A stretch of 64,000 bases of DNA from Orthonyx spaldingii (taxonomy: Eukaryota > Chordata > Aves > Passeriformes > Orthonychidae), in the NCBI GenBank assembly GCA_013397795.1, contig VZTJ01005671.1, positions 286,996 through 350,995 of the forward strand. Reading direction: 5' to 3'. A program made the translations under genes and the position numbers. Every line of letters starts with the position of its first letter. The first letter of the stretch is position 1. The notes beneath the pieces are model-generated. The model made no database searches, had not been told where the DNA came from, and worked only from the letters and a program-made list of their open reading frames with translations. Below are positions 23,490 to 36,127 of the stretch, in pieces.

Positions 23490-26080
23490 TATTTAATTAG
23501 TACTGGAGCGGGTTAACACAGCCAAGGCTTCAATGAAATCAATATGGGTAGTAGGGAGTTTGCAAAGAAGCAGGAATTGTTTGTCACAATTGTTTTCCTT
23601 AGCAGTAGGGCACGCATTAGACCTGTTGTCCTATGGTTTATTCTTCCTTACGTGTCTGGTCTTCTGCTCCCAGAGAGGGCAGCAGATCTTGGGTGTTGAG
23701 TTTGCTAGTTAGAGAGGCTTTACTTCACCAAGTAAAATGCAAAAACCTTCTTTCATTTTGTGAGTTGACCTTTACACGGCTAGATTAAGTATAGCAACAT
23801 TTTACTATTTGCTTCTGTCCCTCTCACTCCTTATTTTTCATACATTTTCTTACCATCTCATTATTACGCAAAACATGCTCTTAAAATGGCGGTATTAACA
23901 TTACATCAGTCTACCCATTTGACTTGTTGGCTTTAATGCTTGTAAAATACCTTGTACTGACAGTCAAGTAGAATAGTAAAAAGCTTAGTAATTCTACAGA
24001 GTAGGGCTTTGTACTTATGAATTTTCTAATGTATGCAGTGGTTATTTTTTCCTGGCTTGCTTTGGGGTCTCTAAGTGCTTAGCCTGAGAAAGCAAAAAGG
24101 AACTATGTAAGAATTTAGAAGTACTATTATGCAGAGTGCATTAACTGAGGTTTGCAACAGTTTGCTGTTTTGGAAAAAAAAAAATTCTTTGGAGATTTGT
24201 TGGCACTAAATACAACAGCAGAAATATCACCAGCAACATGTTCTTTACATTCCCAGTGGAACCCTGAGGAACTCTGGCTGCTTTCCTTCCTCATTTACAT
24301 TTATTTTCTACTTGTTCAGCAAAGTTCAGAAAGAAGAAAAAAATTCAATTTACAAATGGATCTACATTGTTCCTGGCTTTTCCTGTAAAGATGGCAAAAA
24401 TACGTGGTGATGGTTTGAACCTTTTATTAGCAAAAAGAAAAAAAAGGGAAATAAATTTTCTATCCATAGATGAAAAACATTAATCACTGAATACAAATAT
24501 TTTAAATTTGTCCTTTTTTCTGCAATCTTTTTTACAAGAAAAAGATGCAGCATCATTCATTAATTATTTTTGGCTAGAATTTGTGTATCTGTGTGTGTAT
24601 TTGTGTCATATGATTAGCTTTGTTTTTTTTTAAGGGTATTGTGGTATATATTTGTGCATGTTTTCTAATTTGGTAAGTTTCAAATAAAATGTTGGGGCTT
24701 TTTTCCCCTCCATGTTTTACAGACAGGAAGGAATTTAAAATAGTACATTAAAACAAGAATTGAGTTGTCTCAATTGTAGTGGACCAATTGTACCCTCAGC
24801 AAAACAGTTCTTGCAGGACCAATAGTGTCATGAAGTTATCATGAGTTACATAGATTTATGTGGATGATTTATGGTGATGTTATGTTTCACATCCTTTGTA
24901 ATGACATGATCACCCACCAACAAGAGATGAAAGTATGAGTATGGTGACATTACCATGTCACTGTTCAAGTAGGTGTTATACAGTGTCATAATCCATGACA
25001 CAGTAATTTCTTGCTGACAAAGAAATACAGATGGTTGGCCTCTAATTAATCCATTATTCCTAGTCAAAGGGACAGCTTGAACTTTTAATTCAACCCCTCT
25101 CTACTTAATAATTCCTGGTTATCCTTTAAAACACCCACAACAGGAGGTTTAAAAGCTTTCTTTGACAGTGCTTGTATAAAAAGAAAATTATAGTCTGTAC
25201 TGCCCTCAGTAGTCTATAAGGTACTGCTAAAATGAATGTGCTTCATGGTGTAAATAATATTTTCTCAGGAACCTAGATAAATAAATAATAAGTTTGCTTT
25301 GAGTTCCACTTCTGATATAAGTGTCCTTTTCTCTTAGAGTACACTAAAAACCATAAATTAATACAGCTGTTATATCAGTGCTGTACTGATTCATAATAAG
25401 TATTCAAAATTTTCCCATGTTTTGACACAGTAGCAGAAAACCAAGTGAAGCTCCATCTTCTTGACCCTGGCATTTTCTAGATCTATTGCTAAAGGAATTT
25501 TCCTGGGTTCAGCAGACACCTTTGTTTAAATATCTGTACAAATTCACTGATTCTAATCAGCAAATGTACAGGCGTTTATGTTACCAAATGCTGCTCAGTT
25601 TTAAATGGCAATGACTGAAAAAAGTCTTTATTATCTCCTTGACCTTGCACAATTTCTTAAAAAAAAGAGAAAGAGAGGGGTTTGGAGTCAAAATTCAGAT
25701 CTGTTCTAACCAAGTTTTTCTTCTGTATTTCATGCTCTCCAAAGAACAGTTTTGCAGAAACAAGTTCCCCTCACTAGATTATCATGGGTCACTGCTAAAC
25801 ACTTGCTATAGAGCGGTGACTACTTGGAGAACTGACAGCACAAAGGGCTGTTTTCGAAGTATGAACTTGTGCTTATGTGCTATGCATTTTTCTGTGGTTT
25901 GATTATTTGAATATTGACACTGTTAGACCAACTAACAGTACCAAGTATCCCAAAGATGTTTACTTCTTTTGTCATTAAGTATTTTTTTCTTATTACAGCA
26001 TATGTTCTTTTCTGGTTGGCTGGTTTCTTTTACATTTTTTAAAAAGCTTGACAGTGAAAATGTAGGCAGAAGAAAACAGT
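23490..26080 (+). other. Intronic unique sequence
   Basis: No exon or repeat family recognised. Short A or T runs at 24174-24183 and 24624-24632. Confidence 0.4.
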
Positions 26081-26298
26081 AGAATCATAGAAAAATTGAG
26101 ATTGGAAGAGATCTCTGGAGGTCAATTAGTCCACCCGTCAGCTCAAAGAAGACGTAATTATATCAAGACAGTCCAGACTATGTCCATCAGAGTCTTGAAA
26201 AATTCCAGGAATAGAAATCCCACAGGCTCCCTGGGAAACATGTTGCAGTATTTAACTACTCTTATGTTTGTTTTTTTCTTTGCATCCAATACAAATTG
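26081..26298 (-). mobile_element. Old CR1 3' fragment
   Basis: GAATCATAGAAAAATTGAG at the left is a CR1 3' end in reverse complement. It is followed by the GAGATCTCTGGAGGTCAATTAG block and a degraded match to the segment ending near GGGAAACATGTTGCAGTA. Strongly diverged, so the right boundary is approximate. Confidence 0.85.
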
Positions 26299-29200
26299 CT
26301 AATGTTTTAACTTGTTTATTACCCTTCTTTCTATCAAGCTATGAGGTTAATGTAATGTCTGTTAAATAATGGCTTTATTTATAATTTACATTAGGCTGCT
26401 TGCGGGTGTAAAGAGCTGTAACATGAGTGTAATTGTTAATGAAAAAAGAAAATATTGAAAACAAACATTGGCTAGAATGAGTGGAATAATAAGAGTATTT
26501 TGAGGTTTCACTTTGATATAGGTGAACCTAGCGGATCTGATTGTACTCTGTTTATTTGATTTTTTGTTGTAACTCAAAATCTTATTTTAGATTTACAGTG
26601 TAGGGTGCAACATTTTGAAAATCTGTTACTGTTCTTCCCTAATGTGTGTTGCCTTATTTTTTAATGGCATGGTTTTGATTGATTTAGGGGTTTTTATTCC
26701 CTTAAAAACTTGCTTATCCCCAGTAAAAGTAAGTAGATTTCAGGGAACAATGTTGTCATTTTATATGAAGGACGTAGTACTTGACTTTGCTTTTGCAGTT
26801 GAGAGAGAGAATTTATTTGAGTAAACTGGAGCAGCAAAGGTCTTGAGTTATGAGAAACAGAGGTGGTTTTAGTGAAAATCATCATACTGCTTTGGGAATC
26901 TAAATCACTCTTGCTCAGGAGTTATTGTAGCTCAGTGGAAAAAATATATTTCAGTATGGGTCCACTGTCTTTAAAATTTAATCAAATAAAGGGGAAATGT
27001 TCAATATTTGTTAGAGAATAGCTTATAGAATACTTAATTATGATATGTAATTTTATCTTTTATGACTTAATTGGTCAATTTAAGAGGTTATTTCCATATA
27101 CATGACCTATTAATGTGCTATCTTTTTTAGAATATTACACTGTTGGTTCTTCTATTTGAATTTATCATTTGAACCATTAAGATGTGTAAGTCCCCATGAT
27201 GCAGAGCCAAATTAGATGATGATGATGATGTAAAGTTCCCTTCTTTTCGTGCTTGCTGTTACTTAATATTTAATGCTTTTGTGTTGGACCTGGCACTTGA
27301 GTCATTTCCTGTGTTACTGTACATTTCCTTTACTGCAGGAGTACCCTTGAGGTCTTCTAATTTGCAGGCAATGGGGAGTTTCTATCAAGATTTTGACCAG
27401 TCTTTAATTATTTACTATGTCAAAGATCCTCTAATGTTTTTATTGCCCCCTCATGGGCCATTTACTAAAAAGCAGTTTGCTGTTTTGGAGATAAATTAGC
27501 TTTATTTTTGCTTGTTGTAATACATAGCAAAAGAGCTGTAAATGGTTTTTTTTTTCAGGTCATCAGAGATCCTATTAAATTCTACTGCCCTCATTTTTCA
27601 CATTCTTAAAAGATCTATTTTTGGCCTTGCTAATAACAACAAACATCTTGACATTTTAATACTGCAGTTGCCTTTTCCTAAAGCCAATAGATAAAAGAGG
27701 AGGTGAACTATTGCAATTTGTGACTTTGTTTAGCAGTCCTACAGAGAGTCAGGTCACAACTGGACAGCACTGACCCTTAAGTGCACATGACTAATGAGTA
27801 CCTTATGTCCCCAGCTTTGTCTAGCACATGGGACTTGCATTCTGCCACAGAGGACTTTTGTCTAGGATAAATCCCTAGATGTTGGAGGAAAACAGCTGGG
27901 AAAGCTTTGGACCTGTGTCATGGATCTTTTCTTGACCTGCCCAATGCAGTTCCTTGCTGAAATGAGGTGGTGAGTTGTGCCATCACACAACTGGCCATCT
28001 AATGGGGTATAGCTCCCATTTTTCATCTCTCCCTGAAATATGTAATACAAGTCCTATGAGCCTTACAAAGATTTTCATATGAAGGATCAGGTTTGATTGC
28101 CTTGGATTAGGCCTCAGAAAGTAATGCTGCTCTCTAGGGTATTCTCTTCTTTCCCTTGACTTGAAAGAGAAACTGTAGTCAGCACATTTCTCAAGTCCAT
28201 CAAGTGGCTAAAATCGGGTGGGGTGGATCTGGATGGCAGGAACAGACTTGAGACCAAAGGAAAGCTGGTTCCAGAAGGTTTTCTCTGCATTAAGAAAAAA
28301 AAAAAAGCTTCTGTTAGTTTTGCTTCCCTTTAGAGCCACTAGAATAAACTGCTTGAAAATCAGCTGGAGACTTACAAAACAAGGCTAGGCTATTGCATAG
28401 TATTGTGCCTTTTCACCTCACTTTAAATCAATAAGACATTTCATGTATAAATGAATGGGGCTGGTAGATAGCTTATTTCTTCAGTTAGTTATTTCCAATA
28501 TACCTCTGTTTCCATGTCACTGTCTGAGGCATGTGCAAATATGTGTCTGCATTTATGTATACAAACCAACTCTTCCTTGGATGACACGTATTATGTAAAA
28601 TAAACTACTTGTATGCAAAGAGCTTTGTCTGTGATACACAGTGATTAATTTCTTACTCTACTTCGCGTGCCACTCTGCAATTTATGGAATAACTTTGATA
28701 CTGTCTAGATATTAGTATAAATTTACTTTTATATAGGGCATTTCATGATGGAGCACTCTGAGTGTGTGTAGAGACTCGGCATGCATGTATGAAAAGTACT
28801 CAGAGGAAACTTAATTCACTGCTGGAATTTAGCAGTTCTTCATGTGTACTTGGAATTTCAGTATCTAAGTATTTCTAATGCTCTTACTTTTGGATTATGG
28901 CATCGTCCACAAACATCATGAAACGATATTATAAGAAGTGTAGAATTCAACCTACTTATTCTAGTTCTAGCTCATTTAAGAAGATAGTTAAACTTTACTG
29001 TTTCAAAATCTGTTTTCTGACCAAAAAAAAAAAAAAAAATGAAAAAAGGGAAGGATATGGAGTCAAAGCCTGCCTGATAAGGTTTCTCTTGTCATCCAGT
29101 CATTAGTTTCCATTGACTTTAATTGATAGCCATCCCCATATTAAAAGTTTGGCCAAAATTTTGTGATATACTTGTAAAAACCAATATAGACAAATAGCAA

Positions 29201-30196
29201 TTGCAACAGTAAAGCATTGGAACTACCTGGAAGTACTTTTGGAGAGATTTAGGCAGCAAGTAAATACAAACAGGCCATTTTATTTGTTTCAGGAAACTAA
29301 TTATATTACTTATATTTGTATGAAATGTGACAACAACTGTCACCTTATACTCAGTCCTGAAAGTGAAGTAAACAGAGAGTGGAATTACATTTAATTAAAA
29401 CTATTGATAACATGAATTTATATATGCCACAAAACACTTAAAATAAAGTCTCTATGCTTATCTTTGTCTCTTTAATAATTAAGAATTTTCATGAGTTTCA
29501 CTGATTTTCATGGTGATATATGTAAAAGCCTGCAAAATATAATCCTACAACTAGTCCTAGTCACACTAGATGCCAAATTTCCATTTTTAAATCTATTTAT
29601 ATGATCAGTATTTTAATTCTTATCCATGTCATGATTATTGTGACTTTTCACTTAAAAAATCAAGAATTATTGTCTAATACAAATAGACCTGAGGAATACA
29701 TGGTTTTCAACTGAATTTTTCACCATTATTTTTCCTCAGAGGTTTTTTTTCCACTTAATTACAACAGATGTACATCCTTCTGTATTGGTTATATGTCTAG
29801 ATCTGTGGATCCTTTCTTTTAGCTGTATAACCCTCATTTTTGTTGCATTCATTTCCAAACACTAAGCTATTATTAAAATGCTGTTTGGAAGATATTGGCA
29901 GATGATCAGAATGTCTAGAAAAAAACAGGGAAAAATGGCAAATATTATCTAGAAAATAATGGGAAGCATTAGTTGCAGCTGCCGTGTTTGAGCTGTATAT
30001 TGCAATGCTAGAAGTGGGTATTCAAGGGAGAGGTGACTTTACAGAAATACCTTGCAGTCTAGGACTGGCACACTACAAAAAGAAAAGATTAAGAAGAAAA
30101 CAGTTAGGTATCCTGGGTTCCACAGTGCTATTCCACAGTCATAGCAATAACATGAATATGTATTTTCTGGATTTTTTTCCCTGTGATTTTGGGCAT
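26299..30196 (+). other. Intronic unique sequence
   Basis: No exon or CR1 recognised. It holds a short (GAT)n run at 27217-27231 and a 17-base A run at 29023-29039. The region around 27540-27690 looks repeat-free and may be conserved, without proof. Confidence 0.4.
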
Positions 30197-30305
30197 TCAC
30201 AGAATCACAGAATATTCTGAGTTGGAAGGGACCCACAAGGATCACCAAACTCCAGCTTCTGGCCCTGCACAAGACAGCCCCAAGAATCACAGCACTAGCT
30301 TCGTG
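30197..30305 (-). mobile_element. Short CR1 3' fragment
   Basis: CACAGAATCACAGAATATTC, followed by the block with GAGTTGGAAGGGACCCACAA and GGCCCTGCACAAGACAGCCC, is the reverse complement of a CR1 3' end of the type using TGAGTTGGAAGG rather than GGGTTGGAAGG. It is 5'-truncated after about 100 bases. Confidence 0.9.
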
Positions 30306-32043
30306 AAAATTTCTTGAAGGGATTTGTACCTATGGAAACTGCAGTTTCAAACTAAGGTTCTGAATAGTGATAAACAAAAAAAGATCTCAGACTTCACAGA
30401 GCTTAAAACTGATGCAAGCAAGTAGACAATAACGTACTAATTGTAAAGAAAATACACATTTTCCCCTCAGTTGAGATTTTGAATACATAACAGCCATGAT
30501 AAGGGCATGATTATGTATGATGGAGGTGTTGTTTAGAGGGTGTTTGTAATTAGAGGTTCTTCCAGTGTTTTGTCCTATCTAATTTGTTCATTTTGATAGA
30601 AGAATCAATAGTGCTAGCCAAAATAATTGGGAAAATTAGTAGCAACTAATATAACACAATATGCGTGTCCTCCTTGTTATAACTGGCATTTAGGCATGGC
30701 CTTGGCAGAGTGGCAGCACATATGCAGAGGCTGGAGAATGTGCAAACTGACAGCTGCTTAGATTTTGATCATTCTTCAATTTCAAATGTATTCATTGTAG
30801 CTGTGAAAACAGATGTGGAGGCAGGGAAGCTTTACAAAAGACAGTGTCCCTGATAAGGATAAGTATCTCATTGTTAATTGAAGGAATATGTGCATTACTA
30901 CTGTGAATGCCAGTTTATTGTTCCTCCCAAGCTGTTACTTACAGGCTTGAAGATTTCACTTAACTGCATTCACTTGTATTGAGGCTTTAGGAGCATAAAA
31001 CCTACAGATAAAAACATGTCTCAAATGAGAACCAGAAAACCCTAAACAATCTCTTTTTGTATTTTTGTGTGTGTGTGTATTTTGTTTTAGTTTAAAGAAA
31101 GAACTTTTATTTTACTAGAGAATATGAAAAGGGAGAAATATTCTTTAAAAATATGAAGAACTTAAATTAAAATTGATCTTTCCTCTTTCTACTTGCTTCT
31201 ATTTAAGAAAATAAATAAATGTTGTGGTGATAGTGAAACAGGGAGGCATTTTTCTATGTTGGGAACGCAGACATGGGAGAACACAAACACAAAAACATAC
31301 CTAATCCATTAATCATCCACTCGCACAAAATGAGAGGAAGATCTATGAAGATCTTATCATGTTATTCTTGTAATATAAATTAGTTTTTCTGGAGGCATAT
31401 ATTTCAGTATCTATTAATTCATGTGACCACTGCTTTGTTCCAAGCCCAACTAACCAGTGAATGACTTTTTATTTTCCTGTGGACAGTGTAAAAAGACTGA
31501 ATGGCTTATCCTAAGTACAACTTCTGCTGTTTCCAAACGTATGAAGTGGGTTTTTTAGGAGTTTTTTGGGATTTTTTGTTTGGTTTTTTTTTGTTATAAA
31601 TTTGTGTCAAAGAACAGACAATTTATGGTTTCACTGTTAGAGTTATTCTGGCATTTGGGGAGATGGTATGAGACAGCAAACAAGAGAGAGAGGACATAAG
31701 AACTAAAGCCATATTCTTGTAATTCTTGGCCTGTTCTCTCAAAGAAAAAGAAAAAAAGAACACATCAACACTATAGATGAAATTAGATGGTATATTTTCA
31801 TAGTGTATTTTTCTATGAAAATTCATGTCTCATATCACTAAAAAGGCTATAGATCAACAGCAGAAAAGTCCTGGAAGCTTCAAGTTAGTCTGGTCTAGAA
31901 AAGTCTTCAGAATCAATAGCAAATTCTAGGTAGGTAACCTCACTCTAAGTTGCATTTCTAGACATTAATTGGGAATTAAATGGCGTATGGAATCCTTCTG
32001 GAATGGACTGGTTGAATTCCATCATAAAAGTAATAACAGATAC
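30306..32043 (+). other. Intronic unique sequence
   Basis: No exon or repeat family recognised. Short TG-rich tract at 31065-31080 and T-rich run at 31551-31592. Confidence 0.4.
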
Positions 32044-32915
32044 ATAGAATCATAAAATCTTATAATGGTTTGGGTTGAAAGGGATCTTAATCATCTAGTT
32101 CCAACACCCTTGCCATAGGCAAGGACACCTTCCACTAGACCAGGTTGCTCAAAGCCCCATCCAATATGGCTATCAACATTTCCAGGGATGGGGCATCCAC
32201 AGCTTTTCTGGGAAACTTGTTCCCGTACCTCACTGCCCTCACAGTACAAGATTTCTTCCTAATATATAACCTAAATCTACCCTCTTTCAGTTTAAATCCA
32301 TTACCCTTTGTTCTATCACTACATGCTCTTGTAAAAAGTTCTACTCCAGATTTCTTGTTGCCGTCTTTAGGTACTGGAAGGTGTTATAAGGTCTTCCTAG
32401 AAACTTTTCTACTCCAAGTAGAAAAGTGGACTTTCTACCTCAAGTCCAACTCTCTCAGCCTGTCTTCACAGAAGAGGTGCTGCAGCCCTCTGATCATATT
32501 TGTGGCCCTCCCTTGGATGCGTTCCAACAGTGCCATGTCTTTCTTATGTTGTGGTCCCAGAGCCGGATGCAACACTCCAGCTGGGGTCTCACAAGGGCAG
32601 AGCAGAGGGACAGAATCCCCTACCTTGCCCTGTTGCCTTACACTGCTTCGGATGCAGCCTAGGACACAGTTGGCTTTCTAGGCTGCAAGTGCACATTACT
32701 GGGTGATGTTGAGCTTCTTGTCCACCAGTACCCCCAACTTCTTCTTGCCAGGGCTGCTCTCAATCCAATCTCTACCCAGCCTGCATTTTTGTTTGCAATT
32801 TTCCCACCCCATGTGCCAGACACTGCACCTGGCCTTGTTGAGCTTCGTGAGGTTTGCATGGGCCCACCTGTCAAGCCTGTCAAGGTCCCTTCCCTCCAGC
32901 ATATCAATGAATCAC
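32044..32915 (-). mobile_element. CR1 LINE fragment, about 0.87 kb
   Basis: Left end TAGAATCATAAAATC is a CR1 3' end. The full 3' part follows rightward up to the ORF2 region. On the - strand the segment MLEGRDLDRLDRWAHANL, then WIESSPGKKKLGVLVDKKLN, is readable around 32902-32696. Stops and frameshifts separate it from the downstream part. The element is cut just upstream of MLEGRD, so the catalytic FADD motif is absent. Confidence 0.94.
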
Positions 32916-35832
32916 GTGATGTGGTTCTGAGGAGAAAATTTTGGAAAGGAAATATATTTTTGTAATGTTTATATACTTCTAAATATATCTTGATGTAATA
33001 GAGGGCACTTAATGACACCTAGTTAATGGTATTATCTATTTATTTTAAATTTTTAATATTAAAACTAGTACTGTTTTTATCCTCAACTGTCATCACTTCT
33101 ATAACCATTTTGGTAATGTATTCTTCTGTTTACTTTTTATAAAGGATAAAGTCCTCCAATGCATAAGGAATGAAGGAAGGAAAAAGGTGTCCTTGAAAGT
33201 AGTGGGAATTTTCAGTTCCTTCTGTCCCCCAGCACTATTTAGACTTGCAAATAATGTGAATAAAAATTTCATCTATATTTGTGTCCAGGCAGGCTGGCAT
33301 ATATGTAAAAATTTTGATGGAAAATAAGTCAGCTGAGGTTTCAGTTAGAAGTTGTTTAAGCTGTAATGATAAAGAGGACGAAAGAGTCTGTTCTAATTTT
33401 AATTAATGCTAAAGGGATAGAAAGCAAAATTTACATTAACATTCTGAGTAATTTTGAACATTCATTGTGTTTTGGCAGTCTTAGTCAGCATTTTATTTGA
33501 ATCAGTCAGTCTTAGAAAATTGCGTTATGATATATTGGTTTGATCACTTTCCTAAATCTGTTTGGCATGCAGCCATCATTTAGTAAATTGTAGGAAAAAA
33601 AGCATGAAAAGTACTTCATTGAAAAAAAAAAAAATAATAGAGAGAGAGAGAAGAAAAAGTAGATAAAATATACCAAGAATTCCAATTTCATATCTATATA
33701 CCAGGAATATAAAGTCATCAAATGTGACTTTCCTTTATTAACATTTGAAAAAAGTCCTGAAAGTACCATATTTTCTTTAATCTACCTTTGAACAAAAAGC
33801 ATATTTCATCATAGCAATCAGCATGTACATGGAAAACTTTGTGTTGAGATTCACCTTGGAAGCTGTGCTACCAAATTGTGTTAAAATATCTAAACAAACA
33901 AATCATGATTGTACCTCGTAATTTATGTAGCAGTGATCTGATATCTTAAAGGGTTAAAAACAGCAGAAGAAAAGTTTGCAGAGCAAGTACAAGTCACTTG
34001 ATGATTTGAGTTAATTTGGTTTTGCTGAGTCCATTTCTCAGTATTGATTTTTGATCTCTGCAATACACTGCAAGGAGCTGGAATTTTTGCATCTAAAAGC
34101 AGTTGCTTTGCTTTGTTTATTTCAGCATGCACAGTGCATATCTTCTTACAATTATAATTTGTGGTTTATTTTCAAAAAGAGGTAGGAACGTGAAGTACTT
34201 CAGGATTTATTTCAGAGTATTTTGTGGGCACCCAGTACAAAAAAAATAATCCTAAATCAGTATTTGCCTGGGTAAATGTACTTGCTATTAGATGTTACCT
34301 TACTGCCTGAGTTTGAGGCACTAGATATGAACTCAACAACCCCCATTGTGAACCAGAACACTGAAATAATTCACTGACATCACAGCCCCATAAAGATGCC
34401 CCAGTGAGGCATTCCCTATCTGCAGAGCCTGAGCTGGAAGAATTCAAACTTGCCTCTCAAACAGATACAGTGCCAGACTGACATAAAGGAGGAAAATAAA
34501 AGATATTATAATTTTTATAAGATAAACCAGAACTGAATTTATCCATGTACTCCTCCCTCTCCACAGTGATCCTCACTGACTAAACAAGAAATTCTTTCAC
34601 TATGCTTTCTGCAACAAGGGAATATCACATGGCAGCTGGAGCATCTTTAGCAGAACAAATTGAGATAGCTTCATTCTGAATGCTTTTCCTACACTGTTTA
34701 GGGCAGCTCTGTCAGAGATGATGGATACAAGTTCTTGTGCTCCCAGAGTAAAAAAAGAAGTTTAAGTCTTTCCCAATGAATAAAGAAGACTGGAATCTAT
34801 TTCTTCCTTATTGTCTCATTTCACAAGAGAGAGCTGATTCAGCACTGCTCAGCAGATGACAGTTTACGGCTCCATCCTTAGCCAGAGTCAGATACCTATA
34901 TCCTGATATCTGTATTGAGGTGCACCAGTGAATCTCTTACACTGAGAATAAGGGCCCATTCCTCTGTCTGGAATTTCTTACTTATGTTAAAAGGCTTTGT
35001 GCTCTGTCAGCTGGCTTTTATAGCTCCTTGTTTTAAACAAGTATCTCTCCATTATTTTCATATAAAGTTCAGTTAAAAGCTAGTTTCCTTGCAGTCAGCA
35101 CAGAAATTTATGGAAAACCTTTAGTACCATTTAATGTAAATAAATTATTAGAACTACATTTTATTATTCTATTTTGCTTGACAGAATGAAAGTCTTAAGT
35201 TCAAAGAAATTAAAGCTTGCTTCCAAGCAACCACCTTACTGGGACAGGAAACAAAAATTTCAGGTGGTATACAATTACAAGGCTATGCAATTAAAAGTGT
35301 AGATCAGAATAAAAATTAAATTTTAAATGTAGAAGCCAGACAATAATAAAATATTAAATGAAACACTGTTAGAACATAAAAATTATCTGTGGGAGAAAAA
35401 TTAAAATGTTTGATATCAAGCTTCATAAAATTTGGCAAGCAATCTACACAATGGTATTAATTCTGGACTATGTCCCTCTCATGCCTCAGTGGAATCAGAT
35501 TTAGCCAAAATATAAGACCTTTGGTAGGATAAACTGTGGGATATTGACAATATTTATCCTATAATCTAACAGGTGTGATGCTTTCCTGAAGATTAGGTAT
35601 TTATTTTCATAATCTTTCGCTGAATAAATTAGATCAGAGAACTGAAACTAGGTTTGCCTTGTCCACATATCCTGCATATAGCAAAGGCCATGACAGTCTC
35701 ATCTTAAAGTAAAACAAAAAAAATTGAATTTGAAAGGCTTTCTTAGCAACAGTTTTTCAAAATTGGTAAGTTATGGTGCAACATTGCAGTTCAGATCTTT
35801 TGGCAGATTTCCAGTAGCTAAAGCAGATGACA
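32916..35832 (+). other. Intronic unique sequence
   Basis: No exon or CR1 recognised. It contains an A run followed by a GA-rich tract at 33621-33660. Confidence 0.4.
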
Positions 35833-36127
35833 AAAGAGCTGGAGAGGACTTTTCACAAGGGCATGTAGTGATAGGACAAGGCAAACAGTCTTAAACTGAA
35901 AGAAGGTAGATTTAGATTAGGTATTAGGAAGAAATTATATACTATGAGGTTCGTAGACACCAAAATAGGTTGTCCAGAGAAGCTGAGGATGCCCTGTCCC
36001 TGGAAATGTTCACAGCCAGATTGGACGGGGCAATATGGCCTAGTGAAAGGTTCCCTGCCCACAGCCAGGGGTTGGAACTAGATGATCTTTAAGGTGCCTT
36101 CCAACCCAAACCATTCTATGATTCTAT
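35833..36127 (+). mobile_element. CR1 3' fragment, about 0.3 kb
   Basis: Forward CR1 with the typical end: TTGGAACTAGATGATCTTTA, then CCTTCCAACCCAAACC, then ATTCTATGATTCTAT, the last being the 8-bp terminal repeat of the family. The 5' end is truncated near AAAGAGCTGGAGAGGAC. The well-kept 3' end suggests moderate age. Confidence 0.95.

Noticed and set aside
32145..32706. 178-codon + strand frame and overlapping frames
   Set aside because: Antisense frames of the CR1 copy at 32044-32915.
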